Positions 7,875 to 19,200 of a DNA stretch of 64,000 bases are shown here, piece after piece (the stretch's first letter is position 1; each line of letters starts with the position of its first letter). The stretch spans positions 1-64,000 of the forward strand of contig CALRIT020000016.1 of NCBI GenBank assembly GCA_943361925.1. Direction: 5' to 3'. This DNA comes from CAISCU01 sp943361925. GTDB taxonomy: Bacteria > Bacteroidota > Bacteroidia > UKL13-3. The notes under the pieces were generated by a model. That model was not told the origin of the DNA. It ran no database searches and saw only the letters and a list, made by a program, of their open reading frames with translations. Position numbers and translations under genes: made by a program.

Positions 7875-10250
7875 TTATTTAACAATTTTAAACTCAACTC
7901 TTCTATTTCTTTGACGACCTTCAGCAGTTTTATTATCACCAATAGGCTTTTTAGAACCAAATCCGGTTGCCTTCATACTAGCAGCTGATACGCCTTTAGA
8001 TGCTAAGAATGATTTTACTGCATTCGCTCTGCTTTGACTTAATTTTAGGTTAGCAGCAGGATTTCCAACATTGTCTGTGTGACCATTAATTTCAAGTTTA
8101 TAAAGAGGTTTTGAAATTAATAAAGTTGCTAATTCTTCTAAGCTATTTAGCGACTTCTCAGCAATTTTGCTGGTACCAACTTCAAATTCCAGGTTACTGA
8201 ATGCTTCATTAATTACCTTTTGTTCCTCAACAGTTAAAACAACCACATTAGGTTCGATTTTTGGGCAACCGTTGTTTTCTGGTTTGCCTGCCTCTAAAGG
8301 ACACATATCTCTATAGTCAGGAATAGAATCACCATCAGAATCAGGACAGCCTGAATAGATAGCTAAACCGGCAATAGCCATACAACTATCCTTACTATTG
8401 ACAATACCATCTCCATCAGTATCAGGACAACCATTGAATTGGACTAAACCCGGAACCGCCGGACAAGCATCGTATCTATCTGCAACACTATCTTTATCCA
8501 TATCAGGGCAACCATCAAGATATCTAGGACCAGCATTTTCAGGACAAGCATCATCTTTGTCTAAAACACCATCATCATCTTTATCAGGGCAACCATAGTT
8601 TTCAGGTAACCCTTTTATTGAAGGACATTGGTCTTTGTAATCTGCAACTCCATCGCCATCTGTATCAGGGCAACCATGTAAAATAGGATCACCTTTTACA
8701 CTAACACAACTATCGGCAGCATCTTTCACACCATCACCATCTGCATCTGGGCAACCTTTTGCTTTTGGAGAACCTTTTACTGTAGGACATTCATCTTCAT
8801 TATCAGCAACTAAATCTTTATCGGCATCAGGACAACCCTTCATTAAACGTGTGCCTGGAACAGTTTTACATTTATCTTTTCTATCAGGAACACCATCATT
8901 ATCTCTGTCAAAGCGATTACCAATATTGATATTTAATCCTACTCTTGTATTTGAATAATGTGTTTTTTCCCAATTGTAATTTCCTAACATGTTATCAGAC
9001 ATGGCATACATTGAAATTGGACCTAAATGAAGTGCCAAACCTGCTCCAATGTTTGAATATTGCTCGCGATACATATTATAATTCACCTTTAACTCAAGAA
9101 TTTTCCATACTCTTTGAGTAAAAGCAACAGAAGCTCCTGGATAAAACTTGCCTTTCCACATTTCACCATAAGCCACCAATCCTAAAGTACCACTTTTATA
9201 TAGATTATAGTTTAAACCCAAATAAACTTTAGGATTAAAAGATGTAGTATAAGAACCTGTTTTTTCGATTGGTTCAAATAATTTTCCAACTGAATCGGCC
9301 AAATCTTCGAAAGCAGAATCAAGTTTTGAAGGATCATCTGTTAATACGCCTTCATATGTAAATGTAGCTCTTCTTGAGTAGTTCTTGCCATCATACCAAT
9401 TCATTACACCCAAATCTAAAACAGAAGCAGATAAACTCAATTTTGAGTTTGCTTTGTAATTCATACCAAAATCGAAGCTGTATCCTGAACCAACAGGCTT
9501 GTTAAGGTAATCGGTTGCTATTTTAACTTGATCGGCAGAAGTAGGTGCATTTCCTAAATCTTCAATTCTATCTACACCAGAAGCAACAGCTTCATAATCA
9601 GTAGATGCATTTAATCTGATTGCACCATTTTCGCCACTGTCTGTTAGAAGTGTTGTTTGGTTACGAACAACTTTAGTATGGTAGATTCCGATATTATATT
9701 TAGCTCTAACACCAATGCTAAGTTTATCACCAAAATCTCTTGAGTAAGCTGCATGAATTGATGTTATAGCACTCATTTCAACATCTAGTTCACCAATATT
9801 TACCGGCTTACCAAATAGTTTAGAAGTACTTCCATTGCCATAATACACCAATCCTAAAATATCTTTTGGAAGTCCGATATTGTGATTAAGCGTATTTTGA
9901 ATCCCAAATGAGAAGTAATTCTTTCTGATTCTAATTCCAAGAAATAGAGGATTTATTTGAGAATTAAACTGCATATCTCTCAAATGGTAATTCGGATTAG
10001 AAAGTAGTTTATCAACTGTGGTTTCCTGTGTCTCGTCTTTTCTGAAAATATCATACATGGTAACACCCGGAACATAACCATGACCATAAAAATCGAGTAA
10101 ACCAAGGGTAAAACCTTGTCGGGAAGGCAATGCAGGATTCAATAAGTTACTTTGTGCAACTGAATTGAAATTATAAAAAGTCAAGTTAGTTTGTGCTTCA
10201 GTAAGTAAGCCACAAAAGAATATAGTTATTAGGAGTATAAGTTTTTTCAT
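7875..10250 (-). CDS. Outer-membrane DUF5723-type barrel with thrombospondin-3 repeats and OmpA domain
   Basis: The 791-residue protein has a signal peptide (cleavage near TEAQ, residue 19). Residues about 20-440 form a β-rich region with the Bacteroidota DUF5723/PorP-like start (NPALPSRQGFTLG) and alternating amphipathic strands (LSIGVRAKYNIGIY, SLSASVLDLGVMNWY). About 445-665 is a run of thrombospondin type 3 repeats of the form DxDxDGxxDxxDxCP with Cys in every repeat, expected to bind calcium. About 700-791 is an OmpA C-terminal domain with NGHTDNVG, LSQSRANAVKSFL and the final RRVEFKI, which binds peptidoglycan. This anchors an outer-membrane barrel to the wall through a rigid calcium-dependent stalk. 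It is the last gene of a minus-strand run (propeller/FN3 protein, lipoprotein, this gene). Confidence 0.88.
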   Translation of the reverse strand: MKKLILLITIFFCGLLTEAQTNLTFYNFNSVAQSNLLNPALPSRQGFTLGLLDFYGHGYVPGVTMYDIFRKDETQETTVDKLLSNPNYHLRDMQFNSQINPLFLGIRIRKNYFSFGIQNTLNHNIGLPKDILGLVYYGNGSTSKLFGKPVNIGELDVEMSAITSIHAAYSRDFGDKLSIGVRAKYNIGIYHTKVVRNQTTLLTDSGENGAIRLNASTDYEAVASGVDRIEDLGNAPTSADQVKIATDYLNKPVGSGYSFDFGMNYKANSKLSLSASVLDLGVMNWYDGKNYSRRATFTYEGVLTDDPSKLDSAFEDLADSVGKLFEPIEKTGSYTTSFNPKVYLGLNYNLYKSGTLGLVAYGEMWKGKFYPGASVAFTQRVWKILELKVNYNMYREQYSNIGAGLALHLGPISMYAMSDNMLGNYNWEKTHYSNTRVGLNINIGNRFDRDNDGVPDRKDKCKTVPGTRLMKGCPDADKDLVADNEDECPTVKGSPKAKGCPDADGDGVKDAADSCVSVKGDPILHGCPDTDGDGVADYKDQCPSIKGLPENYGCPDKDDDGVLDKDDACPENAGPRYLDGCPDMDKDSVADRYDACPAVPGLVQFNGCPDTDGDGIVNSKDSCMAIAGLAIYSGCPDSDGDSIPDYRDMCPLEAGKPENNGCPKIEPNVVVLTVEEQKVINEAFSNLEFEVGTSKIAEKSLNSLEELATLLISKPLYKLEINGHTDNVGNPAANLKLSQSRANAVKSFLASKGVSAASMKATGFGSKKPIGDNKTAEGRQRNRRVEFKIVK

Positions 10251-10274
10251 CGTCTTTAATGCTTTTAAGTTAAA

Positions 10275-12398
10275 TTACTTTTTAAGAGGTTTATAATTTT
10301 TCAACTTAATTTTGGCACTAAGACCAATTTTCGACTTATAATCAGAATAGATTTTCACTATTTGAGAGCCATTTGCGTAAGTACTAATTTGGAATTTGAA
10401 TATCATTTTCGACAAATTAGCTCTTTGCATAGCTGCTAAATTTTGACCAGTTAATCTAACAGTATTCACACTCACCGTATTTTTTATTGTTTTCCCATTT
10501 GCATCAGGAATTGCAGCTTGAATAAATCTTGGTGTTGAAACAGAATCTTTAATGATACCATCCTTATCAGCAAAGAACATATACAAACTACCATCAAAAG
10601 GAATTCCATTATCCATTTTAACAATTAAATCGATGAACTCAACATTATTTGAATCGAAGTCTTTTCCTAACAAAAAGTTACCTAAAGTACCATCAGGTCT
10701 AACTTCAAAGAAAGGATTATCACTTGTATCAGATAGGGTAAAATCATTTGTTTTTAAACTGAAAGGTAAATCCATTTCAAATCCAACAGTGATTGAAGAA
10801 CCGCGTTTAATGAAATCGTTGTTTCTATTAAAATTACCGCTAGTATCAAGTTGTGCTACTCCAGCAAAAGTAACCTGTTTAGGAGGTAAAGAAACTAATT
10901 TTGGCAAGTCAGAATTATTTTTGTCGTAAACAAAAGTTCCGTTTACACTTCCTTGGTTTAAACTTGTAGGATATGGTATTGTAAATGGAGGTCCATTCAG
11001 TTTTTGAGTAGCACCTGAACCACTTACTCCATTAACATCTAAGGAAACAGTAATTGGAATACCCATTGAATTATTGGTATTGATTTTTAATTTAGGATCA
11101 TCTAGATTAAATCCTGCATTGAAATCTTCCAACATATCTAACTTTATATCACTTGCATCAATTGGAATAGTTTTCTTTCCTAAATTTCCTTCAATTGCTT
11201 CAAACTGGAAATTATCAAAAGAAAATTCAGCATTCACATAATCAGACGAATCAAACAATTTTAATTGACCTGATGAAACCAAAGTTGGTTTAACCAAAAC
11301 TTTCAACTTGTTATAAGGCTGAGAAATATCTTGAGTCAAATCCATTTTCATTCCACTGATATCAATTGCTCCAGATTTACTTTCATTGTTAACGTCAATT
11401 TCAATTGGAGGAAATGGGGTACCATTTTTTGTAGCACCTGGGAATAAAATTTTAAGGCTTAACTTTTCTTTTATGGTTGAAGATAATTTGTAGTTAATTA
11501 AACCTGAATTAAAAGTAGCAAATTTTATCTGAGCAGTTGGGTCATCAGCTTTAATATCGATATCAAGAGTTTGTGCATTTACTTCGGTATTTGGAAAAAC
11601 GGCAAAACCAGACGCACATTTTAAATTACTTGTAGTGGCATCAACAATTATAGAATCATTCAAATTTACCAAAACAGGCGCTTGACTAGCAAAAGACCTG
11701 AATTGAGGCAAACTATAGCCAAGACTGCTGCTTAATGTTGATCCAGCTAAATTTATTGAATCTTTTTTACCACCACCAGGAGGGATATTTGTAAAAAGAA
11801 CTTGACCAATTAAACTTTGAAAAGGAATCATATTGAAAAGATTCAACCTAACAACATCAATAGTTACCGGTAATCTGTTTCTAAATTCCAATACTAAAAA
11901 CCCACCTGAAAGTGTAATATTGGTAAATGTAGTATTCGAATAAGGTAAAATAGTAACGGTATTATTATTATCAGTAATAGCAGGGAAAATTGTTACAGTA
12001 CCATTGGCAGCATTCAAAGCAGCTTTTGTAGGTGCATTAAAATTTGTAGCCATATCCCCCAAAGTTGTTACATCTGTTGTAAAGGTATTATCAATATCAA
12101 GTACGCCTAAAGTTGAATTTGAAGTAATTGGAGTTAATTCTGGAAGTTTAACAAAACTATCTACCGGAAATGATGCGATTGTATCTTCTTTAAAAGTAAA
12201 ATGAATTAAACCCGTATTGTCATAAACAATATTAGAATCCTCTTTTAAAAGGTCATTCATTTCCAAATCAATAATTGCAAGAGGAATTGCATATTCCGGA
12301 CTCAAGGTAAGTTCATCGAATTTGTTAAAATTCAGGTCTTTTTTACATGCTCCAAGTAGTAATAGGAAACTGCCTAGAATTAGTAGAAATTTATTCAT
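10275..12398 (-). CDS. Large lipoprotein, partner of the adjacent OmpA-family protein
   Basis: The 707-residue protein starts with a lipoprotein signal whose lipobox LLGAC places the acylated Cys at 18, followed by KKDLNF. Lys after Cys rather than a clear surface-export signal leaves its facing uncertain. The rest is β-rich without a recognisable catalytic motif; repeated phrases such as IPITVSLDVNG and FNFQFEAIEGN-like strands suggest stacked immunoglobulin-like domains. It lies 24 bases upstream of the DUF5723-TSP3-OmpA gene, a pairing I recall as common in Bacteroidota, so the two products may form one outer-membrane complex. That link is inferred. I do not recognise a named function. Confidence 0.75.
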   Translation of the reverse strand: MNKFLLILGSFLLLLGACKKDLNFNKFDELTLSPEYAIPLAIIDLEMNDLLKEDSNIVYDNTGLIHFTFKEDTIASFPVDSFVKLPELTPITSNSTLGVLDIDNTFTTDVTTLGDMATNFNAPTKAALNAANGTVTIFPAITDNNNTVTILPYSNTTFTNITLSGGFLVLEFRNRLPVTIDVVRLNLFNMIPFQSLIGQVLFTNIPPGGGKKDSINLAGSTLSSSLGYSLPQFRSFASQAPVLVNLNDSIIVDATTSNLKCASGFAVFPNTEVNAQTLDIDIKADDPTAQIKFATFNSGLINYKLSSTIKEKLSLKILFPGATKNGTPFPPIEIDVNNESKSGAIDISGMKMDLTQDISQPYNKLKVLVKPTLVSSGQLKLFDSSDYVNAEFSFDNFQFEAIEGNLGKKTIPIDASDIKLDMLEDFNAGFNLDDPKLKINTNNSMGIPITVSLDVNGVSGSGATQKLNGPPFTIPYPTSLNQGSVNGTFVYDKNNSDLPKLVSLPPKQVTFAGVAQLDTSGNFNRNNDFIKRGSSITVGFEMDLPFSLKTNDFTLSDTSDNPFFEVRPDGTLGNFLLGKDFDSNNVEFIDLIVKMDNGIPFDGSLYMFFADKDGIIKDSVSTPRFIQAAIPDANGKTIKNTVSVNTVRLTGQNLAAMQRANLSKMIFKFQISTYANGSQIVKIYSDYKSKIGLSAKIKLKNYKPLKK

Positions 12399-12427
12399 AT
12401 TTTAAATAAAGGTGAAGGAAATTAAAT

Positions 12428-15400
12428 TTACTTAGAAACAACTAAAGACTTCGTAACAAATTCTTTACCATTAGAAATATAAAGAATGAAATTGCCATTC
12501 TCTAAATTCGATAAATCAATTTGTAAAGTTTGGTTAACTAATGAATTGGTATTTACTAAAGATTCATAAACTGATTTACCAGATAAATCCAGGATTTTAA
12601 TCTCCAATTTTCCTTTAATTGCTTTTGTAAAATCAATCGTCAATTGATTTTGAGCAGGAATTGGATAAATTTTAACTTGATCTTCATTAATAAACTTCCT
12701 TAAACCGGTAAGTGGTGCAGTTGATTTTAATCCATAAGCAAATGAATCTAATTGGTAGGTATTACCAAAATCACCGATATTATAATCAAAAATTTCAACA
12801 CCATAAATGGTATTAGGCTCAAGATTTGCAATAAATGTTTCATTAGAATTGCCATCATAAATTGCAAATGAACCATCAGATAAAGAATCACCTAAACCAA
12901 AACTAGAATTGGCATTATAAGTAACACCTGAAACCGGTTTAGCAGAAGGCAATCCACCTTTTTTAGCAAAAACTACTCTACCTTGACCAATTCCACTAAT
13001 CCATTTTAAATAAAGTGAATCAGAGCTAACTCTTGGAAAAGTTAATGACCTAGAAGGATTAACAGGAGGAGTTCCTGGAATCTTCATTTTTACATTGCCT
13101 TTAGCAACTGAAGATTGTAAATAATTTATTGTAAAACTTGAACCATTAAATTCTACAATACCAAAATAATAAGTTGAACCAGGATTTAAGCCTGTTACTG
13201 TACAAGAGTTTCCTGCACCAATATAAACAGCCTTTTCAGTGTTTGAAAAACCATAAGAATTACCACTAAAACTACCATCAGTAAAATAATTCTCACCATC
13301 TTCCGGTGCGCTCATTAAATCTTGACTCTCAGAAGCAATGATAATTCTACCAGCTCCATTTCCTGAAGTCCATGAAACCTTCACAGAAGTAGTCCCAATT
13401 TCAGAAAATGTAATTGCTGAAGAAATTTCGGTAGGCTCAGCAGCAGGTGTGAGTGTAGTAAAATTAGCCAAAGCTGGGTTATCAGATTTTACTCTAGCAA
13501 ATGCATCTATACCATTGTATTCAAAAACTGCAAAATGATAGGTAGTTCCTGATTTCAAATTAAATAATTGAAGGCTATCACCTGATTCATTATAAATTAC
13601 ATAATTCTCATTTCCTAAATCATAACCATTTCCAAAATTATCACTGGCAAACAAAGCTGTGCTATCTGTAGGAATTGCATTTACAGCAGAAGCTTCTTTT
13701 GCAACAACTATTCGCTTAGAGCCATTTCCTTTTGTCCAAGTAAGTTTCATCGAATTGGTTTGAATTTCTCTTACTTGTATTGATGAAGCTGAAACTGTTG
13801 GAGCTTCATAACCTTCAATAGTAGCTTGAGAACCAAGGAGCGCATTAGTTGATTTGTATTTTGAAAAAGCCCCAAAACCATTATACTCAATAACAGAAAA
13901 GTGATAAGTTGTTCCAATATTCAAACCAGTTAGTTCAACTGAATTTTCATTACCATTATAAATTACATAATTACCGAATCCTATACTTTCACCCATACCA
14001 AACATTGAGTTTGCGGCATAATATTTTCCATCGGTAGGAAGAGAATCCACTGCAGAACCTTCGTGCGCAAGAATAATTCTCTTTCTTCCATTTCCTTTAG
14101 TAAAATTTAACTTCATGCTAATAGGAGAAATATCAGAAAAGCTCAAGGAAGTAGCAGAAATATCCGGACTTGCTTCAACCATGTTAATTGCTGCAAAATT
14201 CCTGCGATTTGAAACTTGAGTTAATTTAAACTCACCGCCAATAAACAAACTACCTTCAATTAATTCAATTTTGTTAATACTAGAAAAATCTCCTTTAATT
14301 CCTAAATCCAATACTTCAGAATTTTCAATATTAATTGGTAAAACACCTGAAGCAGAATTTCCGGCTGCATATAAAATTGAACCATTTAAAAGCATTGAAT
14401 GCATTTCATCTGAAACTGAAGGACTAAAAGTAGAAATTTTCGCCCCGGTTGCTGTATCAACAGCTGCTATTGGAGATGTGAAATCTTCACTTAAGCTTGA
14501 AAAAGTTCCAGCTAAAAATACCTTATCACCATTAACAAGAACATCATATACATTTCCATTTGCTGAAGGATTCCAGCTATTCAAAGTAATTCCGTCTGCA
14601 ATATCAAATCTAGCGACACGACCTCTGTTATTAGATGCAATACTTGTAAATGCACCATTGACATATAAATATTGATCGTTTAACAGAAGTGAATAAACTT
14701 CATCATTTGAACCCGGATTCCAAGAGTTTACACTTCCGGTTGAAAGTGAAATTGATGCTAAATTATTCCTATTTTCATTAGATACAGAAGAAAAACTACC
14801 TGCGATTAAGGCATCGTTACCAATAATTTCAATATCATTTACATAACCATTTACATTTGAACTTAGTGTAATAGGAACACCTGTCAAAGTATCAATTACT
14901 GCTAAGCCTGATCTGGATATATTACCTATACCAGTAAACTCACCACCTATTAATAATAAACCAGAATATTCTTTAATAATATGGACACTATTGTTTACAG
15001 CAGGACCAAATGTCGTTGGAATACCGGTTTGAAAATCAATAGCAGCTAAATTAGAGCGAGTAACTCCACCAAAACTAGAAAAATCACCTCCTACAAATAC
15101 TGTATCACCAGAACTTGAAACCACATTAACATTCCCTGAAATTAATGGACTTGAACCCAAACTTGAATTTGAATTTATAGCAGCAAGGTATTTTTTAGGT
15201 TGACCCGAAATACTGGTAAACATACCACCGGCATATAAAATACCTGAAGAATAAGATAAACTTAAAACTTCATTATTAGGAGAAGGATTAAAAGTACTAA
15301 CCAAACCAGTTAATTTATTTAACCCTGCAATATTATTACGAACCTCACTGCCAATTGCAGAGAAAGTACCACCAATATATAGTAAGTTTTCATCTTTAGC

Positions 15401-16219
15401 CATAGAATTTACAGTACCATTAACATTAGGATTGTAGAAAGTAACTGTATTGTCAAACATATTAACTGCTCCCAAATTATTTCTATTGCTTGTATCTAAT
15501 TTGGTGAAAAGCCCACCAATAAATAATGTAGCATTATCCAATAATAAAGATTTTACAGTTCCTTCAACTTTTGTGTTTAAAGACTGTAAACTACCACTTA
15601 GGGCACTAATCGAAGCAATGCCATATCTTTCTTGAGAAGCAACACTTGTAAAAGAACCTCCAAGAATAATTTCAGCACCTGCAATTTCAAAGGCATTTAC
15701 TTCACCATTCGGGTTAGGAGCTAAAGGTAAAACTTGCCCATTTGAAATATTTATTGCAGCACAATTCAAACGTTCTGCTGATCCTACTTCACTAAAACTT
15801 CCCCCTACCAAAAGAATATTTGCAGTAACTTTTAATGCTTTAACAGGACCATTCACTGAAATGTTTAAGGAATTTAATGTACCGTCAGGGTTTAAAACCA
15901 ATAAATTAGTTCTGCCTTGCTCTGTAAATTCGCCACCCATATAAACTCGGCCAGTTGCATCTTTTGCTATTGCATGTACAATTCCTTTGATATTGACATA
16001 TTTGTCAAAATTCTGCTGATTTGTAGCATTGAAGCCTGCAAAAGACCCAGTATTTGGACCAACATAACTAAACTCACCGGCTAAATAAAGTTTATTATTT
16101 ATTTTAACCATTGAATTTACGATTCCATCTGTTTCCCAAAAATTATTTTGTAATGTTTGAGCGTTTGATTGAAGAATAGAAAAGAAAGAAATTATTATAA
16201 AAAGTATTTTTTTATGCAT
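12428..16219 (-). CDS. Giant secreted propeller/FN3 protein with T9SS sorting tail
   Basis: The 1263-residue protein has a signal peptide (about 1-20, SNAQ). Residues about 25-675 hold a dozen or more repeats of 45-50 residues with the pattern LYIGGxFTxIGxxxRNxLAxI, which matches the delta-60 type propeller repeat. About 683-1165 carries four fibronectin-III-like units, each with a GNGxxRIIxA core, a YVIYNG strand and a LxxGTTYHFxVxEYNG strand. About 1177-1263 is a type A T9SS tail: KIYPIPAQNQLTIDF, KILDLSGKSVYE and NGNFILYISNG. It should be exported by Sec, moved across the outer membrane by T9SS and displayed or released. It shares its repeats with the 2005-residue neighbour, so the two are paralogues. 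It precedes the lipoprotein gene by 29 bases. A role in adhesion or matrix binding is inference. Confidence 0.85.
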   Translation of the reverse strand: MHKKILFIIISFFSILQSNAQTLQNNFWETDGIVNSMVKINNKLYLAGEFSYVGPNTGSFAGFNATNQQNFDKYVNIKGIVHAIAKDATGRVYMGGEFTEQGRTNLLVLNPDGTLNSLNISVNGPVKALKVTANILLVGGSFSEVGSAERLNCAAINISNGQVLPLAPNPNGEVNAFEIAGAEIILGGSFTSVASQERYGIASISALSGSLQSLNTKVEGTVKSLLLDNATLFIGGLFTKLDTSNRNNLGAVNMFDNTVTFYNPNVNGTVNSMAKDENLLYIGGTFSAIGSEVRNNIAGLNKLTGLVSTFNPSPNNEVLSLSYSSGILYAGGMFTSISGQPKKYLAAINSNSSLGSSPLISGNVNVVSSSGDTVFVGGDFSSFGGVTRSNLAAIDFQTGIPTTFGPAVNNSVHIIKEYSGLLLIGGEFTGIGNISRSGLAVIDTLTGVPITLSSNVNGYVNDIEIIGNDALIAGSFSSVSNENRNNLASISLSTGSVNSWNPGSNDEVYSLLLNDQYLYVNGAFTSIASNNRGRVARFDIADGITLNSWNPSANGNVYDVLVNGDKVFLAGTFSSLSEDFTSPIAAVDTATGAKISTFSPSVSDEMHSMLLNGSILYAAGNSASGVLPINIENSEVLDLGIKGDFSSINKIELIEGSLFIGGEFKLTQVSNRRNFAAINMVEASPDISATSLSFSDISPISMKLNFTKGNGRKRIILAHEGSAVDSLPTDGKYYAANSMFGMGESIGFGNYVIYNGNENSVELTGLNIGTTYHFSVIEYNGFGAFSKYKSTNALLGSQATIEGYEAPTVSASSIQVREIQTNSMKLTWTKGNGSKRIVVAKEASAVNAIPTDSTALFASDNFGNGYDLGNENYVIYNESGDSLQLFNLKSGTTYHFAVFEYNGIDAFARVKSDNPALANFTTLTPAAEPTEISSAITFSEIGTTSVKVSWTSGNGAGRIIIASESQDLMSAPEDGENYFTDGSFSGNSYGFSNTEKAVYIGAGNSCTVTGLNPGSTYYFGIVEFNGSSFTINYLQSSVAKGNVKMKIPGTPPVNPSRSLTFPRVSSDSLYLKWISGIGQGRVVFAKKGGLPSAKPVSGVTYNANSSFGLGDSLSDGSFAIYDGNSNETFIANLEPNTIYGVEIFDYNIGDFGNTYQLDSFAYGLKSTAPLTGLRKFINEDQVKIYPIPAQNQLTIDFTKAIKGKLEIKILDLSGKSVYESLVNTNSLVNQTLQIDLSNLENGNFILYISNGKEFVTKSLVVSK

Positions 16220-16245
16220 TTTAAATGGAATTAAAAATTAAAAAA

Positions 16246-16280
16246 AGAAGTCAAAAACTCATCAAGAGTTTTTGACTTCT
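16246..16280 (-). terminator. Strong intrinsic terminator after the 2005-residue secreted protein
   Basis: A perfect 15-base stem (16246-16260 with 16266-16280) around a 5-base loop, followed on the minus strand by a run of seven T. It separates the 22670-16289 transcript from the 16219-7875 transcript, although the second has little room for its own promoter. Confidence 0.88.
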
Positions 16281-16288
16281 AAAAGGAA

Positions 16289-19200
16289 TTATTTAGAAAT
16301 AATTAATTTCTTGGTAGAAACTTCACCATTCTCTTCAATACGAACAATATATAAGCCAGAACCTAAATCAGAAGCGTTAAATTGAATTAAACCATCTGCA
16401 ACTTCAGGATAATTTTGATTGAACAAAACTTTACCGGATAAGTCCAGAATTGATACATCAACATTTTTTGCAGCTCTACTTAGATTTAAATAAACCTTTC
16501 CTGAGCTTGGATTAGGATACATTGAAATATTATCTAAAGGAGCTTTATTTGATTTATTTGAATTTTCAACTAATGAATTTGAAACACTTAAATTTTTAAT
16601 TTCATTGATTTCAGAACTCGATAAAGCGCGTCTGTAAATTCTCATATCATCAAGAGAACCATTGAAAGAATATATAGGATTTAACCTGTCAATAGTAGTA
16701 AGACTACCAATATTCCAATTAGTACCCAAGAAAGTTTCAGGTTCAAAACTTGTTAAACCGGTTCTACCAAACTCAATTCCATCAAGATAAAATATAACTT
16801 CTACACCGGCTTTGTAAACAACAGCTAAATGATGCCAAGAATTATCTTGAATTGGATTTGCTGAAATCATATCTATCTGAGTTCCTGAACTTGCATTAAA
16901 AAATGAATAGTTTACAGAACCAATATCTGATAATGAAATATTTCTATATTCAAAACCATCTATTGCTGTTGTGAAAATTGGTTTAGGTGTGTTTGAATTA
17001 TTAAAATCTGGTGCAGTTTTTAACCAAACAGTATAAGTAGAATTATTAGTTGTTGCTGTTCCAGCAACATCAATTGGATCAACAGCTAATACTTGAACAC
17101 TTGTTGCACTTGGATTAAATGAATATGCTTTATTAGTTGCGTTACTTCTATCTGAAGTAGAAATCAAATTTTGAGCAATACCATTATTTCCATTACCTGA
17201 AGCATCATTGGCATTTCCGTTCATTTTGTACCAGGCAACTAATCCATTTTGCAAATTAGAACCTACTATCAAAGTAAATTTATGTACAAAAATATCCCAA
17301 TCACCTGCACTTGTTAAATCAACATTACCAAAAGAACCTTGACCATTGAAGTAACCTGTTATAAAGCTTGTATTAGTAGTTCCGGCAGTAATTCCTCTAG
17401 CTTCATCGTCGGCAGGACCACCATTCTGGTATACAGTTTCAAAATCACCTGTGGTGAAATCAACTGTTGCAACAAAAACATCCAAATTACCAAAACTTGA
17501 TAAATTAGTAGAACCGAAATTAGCAGTTTCAGCAAAACTTCCTGTAACAAATGCTTTATTACCCAAACTATTCATTGCAATACCACGACCGGCATCCTGA
17601 GAAACACCACCAGCCTTTGTAGCCCATACCGGAACACCACTTGAGTTATATCTACAAACAAATACATCAGAGTTTCCTGCACTTATAAAATTACTTGAGC
17701 CAATTGAAACTGAATTTGAAAACTGGCCTGTTATTACGTATGAGTTATTTGCAGAGGTAATAGCAAATCCAATATCAGCGCCTGTTCCACCTATTTTACT
17801 AACCCAATTCAGATTTCCTGTTGAAGTTGCGTATTCTGCTATAAAGGCATCGGAACTACCTGCACTACTTAAATTTGTTCCTGAGAAATTTCCTGTTAAA
17901 TCGAATTGACCAACCATAGCAACATTGCCACCATTTAAAGCAATTCCATGTGCAAAATCATTTCCGGCACCACCGGCAGATTTTGCCCAAACAAGATTAC
18001 CATTTGAATCATATTTAGCTAAGAATGCATCTGTTCCACCGGCACCGGTTAAAGATGTTGAAGTACCAGGGAAAATTAGTAAACCTTTAAAGTAACCAGC
18101 GATATAAATATTATTCAAATTATCTGTTGTAATCGCCAAAGCAACATCCTGATCAGTTCCACCAGCTTTTTTACTCCAAATAACATTTCCACTTGGATCT
18201 AATTTTGAAATAAAAATATCATCAATACCTGAACTTGTTAAATTATTTCCAGTACCAAATGATCCTGAGGTTCGGAAACTTCCTGTCATAATAACATCAC
18301 CCGCTGCATCAATAGCAACTGAAGATGCCGCGTCTGCGTCTCCCCCACCTTGATTAACCGCCCAAAGCACTTTGCCATTTGGTGAATATTTGGTCATGAA
18401 AATATCATTGCCTCCATTCGAGGCAATGGTTCTTGTACCCCAAGAAGCTGAGTTCTCAAATGAACCAACAACATAAACATTACCAGAAGCGTCGGTTACT
18501 ACGCCACCACCAGCATCCTTTTTAGAACCGCCTGCCTTAACAGGCCATGATTTTGCAGTTCTGAATATTCCTCTATATGGATTTGAATTATATTTTACGA
18601 TTGCACCATTCTGGTTATATTCATAGATAGCAAAATGGTATTCAACATCAGGCTCTAGATTTTGTACATTAACAAATCCCTGACTAGTTGAAGAATAAAC
18701 CGAATAATTTCCTACACCTAATTGAGTTCCTGTACCAAAAGAATTTTGTGGAGTATAAATATTATTATCAGTTGGAATGATTGAAACAGGAGCTTCTTTT
18801 TTCATAATAACTAAACTATGGGTACCATTTCCACCAGCCCAACTTAAATTAGCATCTTCCTGACTTACAACAGAATTGTGTGAAGTTGGTATAATACTAG
18901 GAGCAAAAATTTGAGGTAATGTAGTAAATGTAGCAATTGGACGAGGATTAGATAAATAAGCTAATTGTCCTGTGCCATTAAAACCACCGCCATTTACTTC
19001 GCAAACAGCCACTTGATAAATTGAATTTGGTTGTAAACTAGAAATAGAAACTGAATTACCTGTACCTAAGTAAACTACCTGACTGGAAAAATTCATTCCT
19101 GAAACATTATAATTTACGAAACCTGCAGCAATTGTGCTTGATAAGCTTGACATTGGTAAATAAGAAGTTCCATTTACCAAATTGATTGTAGAACCACCAA

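Noticed and set aside
8398..8598. Plus-strand reading frame inside the TSP3 repeats
   Set aside because: It mirrors the Asp/Gly/Cys-Pro repeats of the real minus-strand gene.
10552..10929. 125-codon plus-strand frame inside the lipoprotein gene
   Set aside because: Opposite strand of a well-supported 707-residue lipoprotein, with no recognisable protein features.
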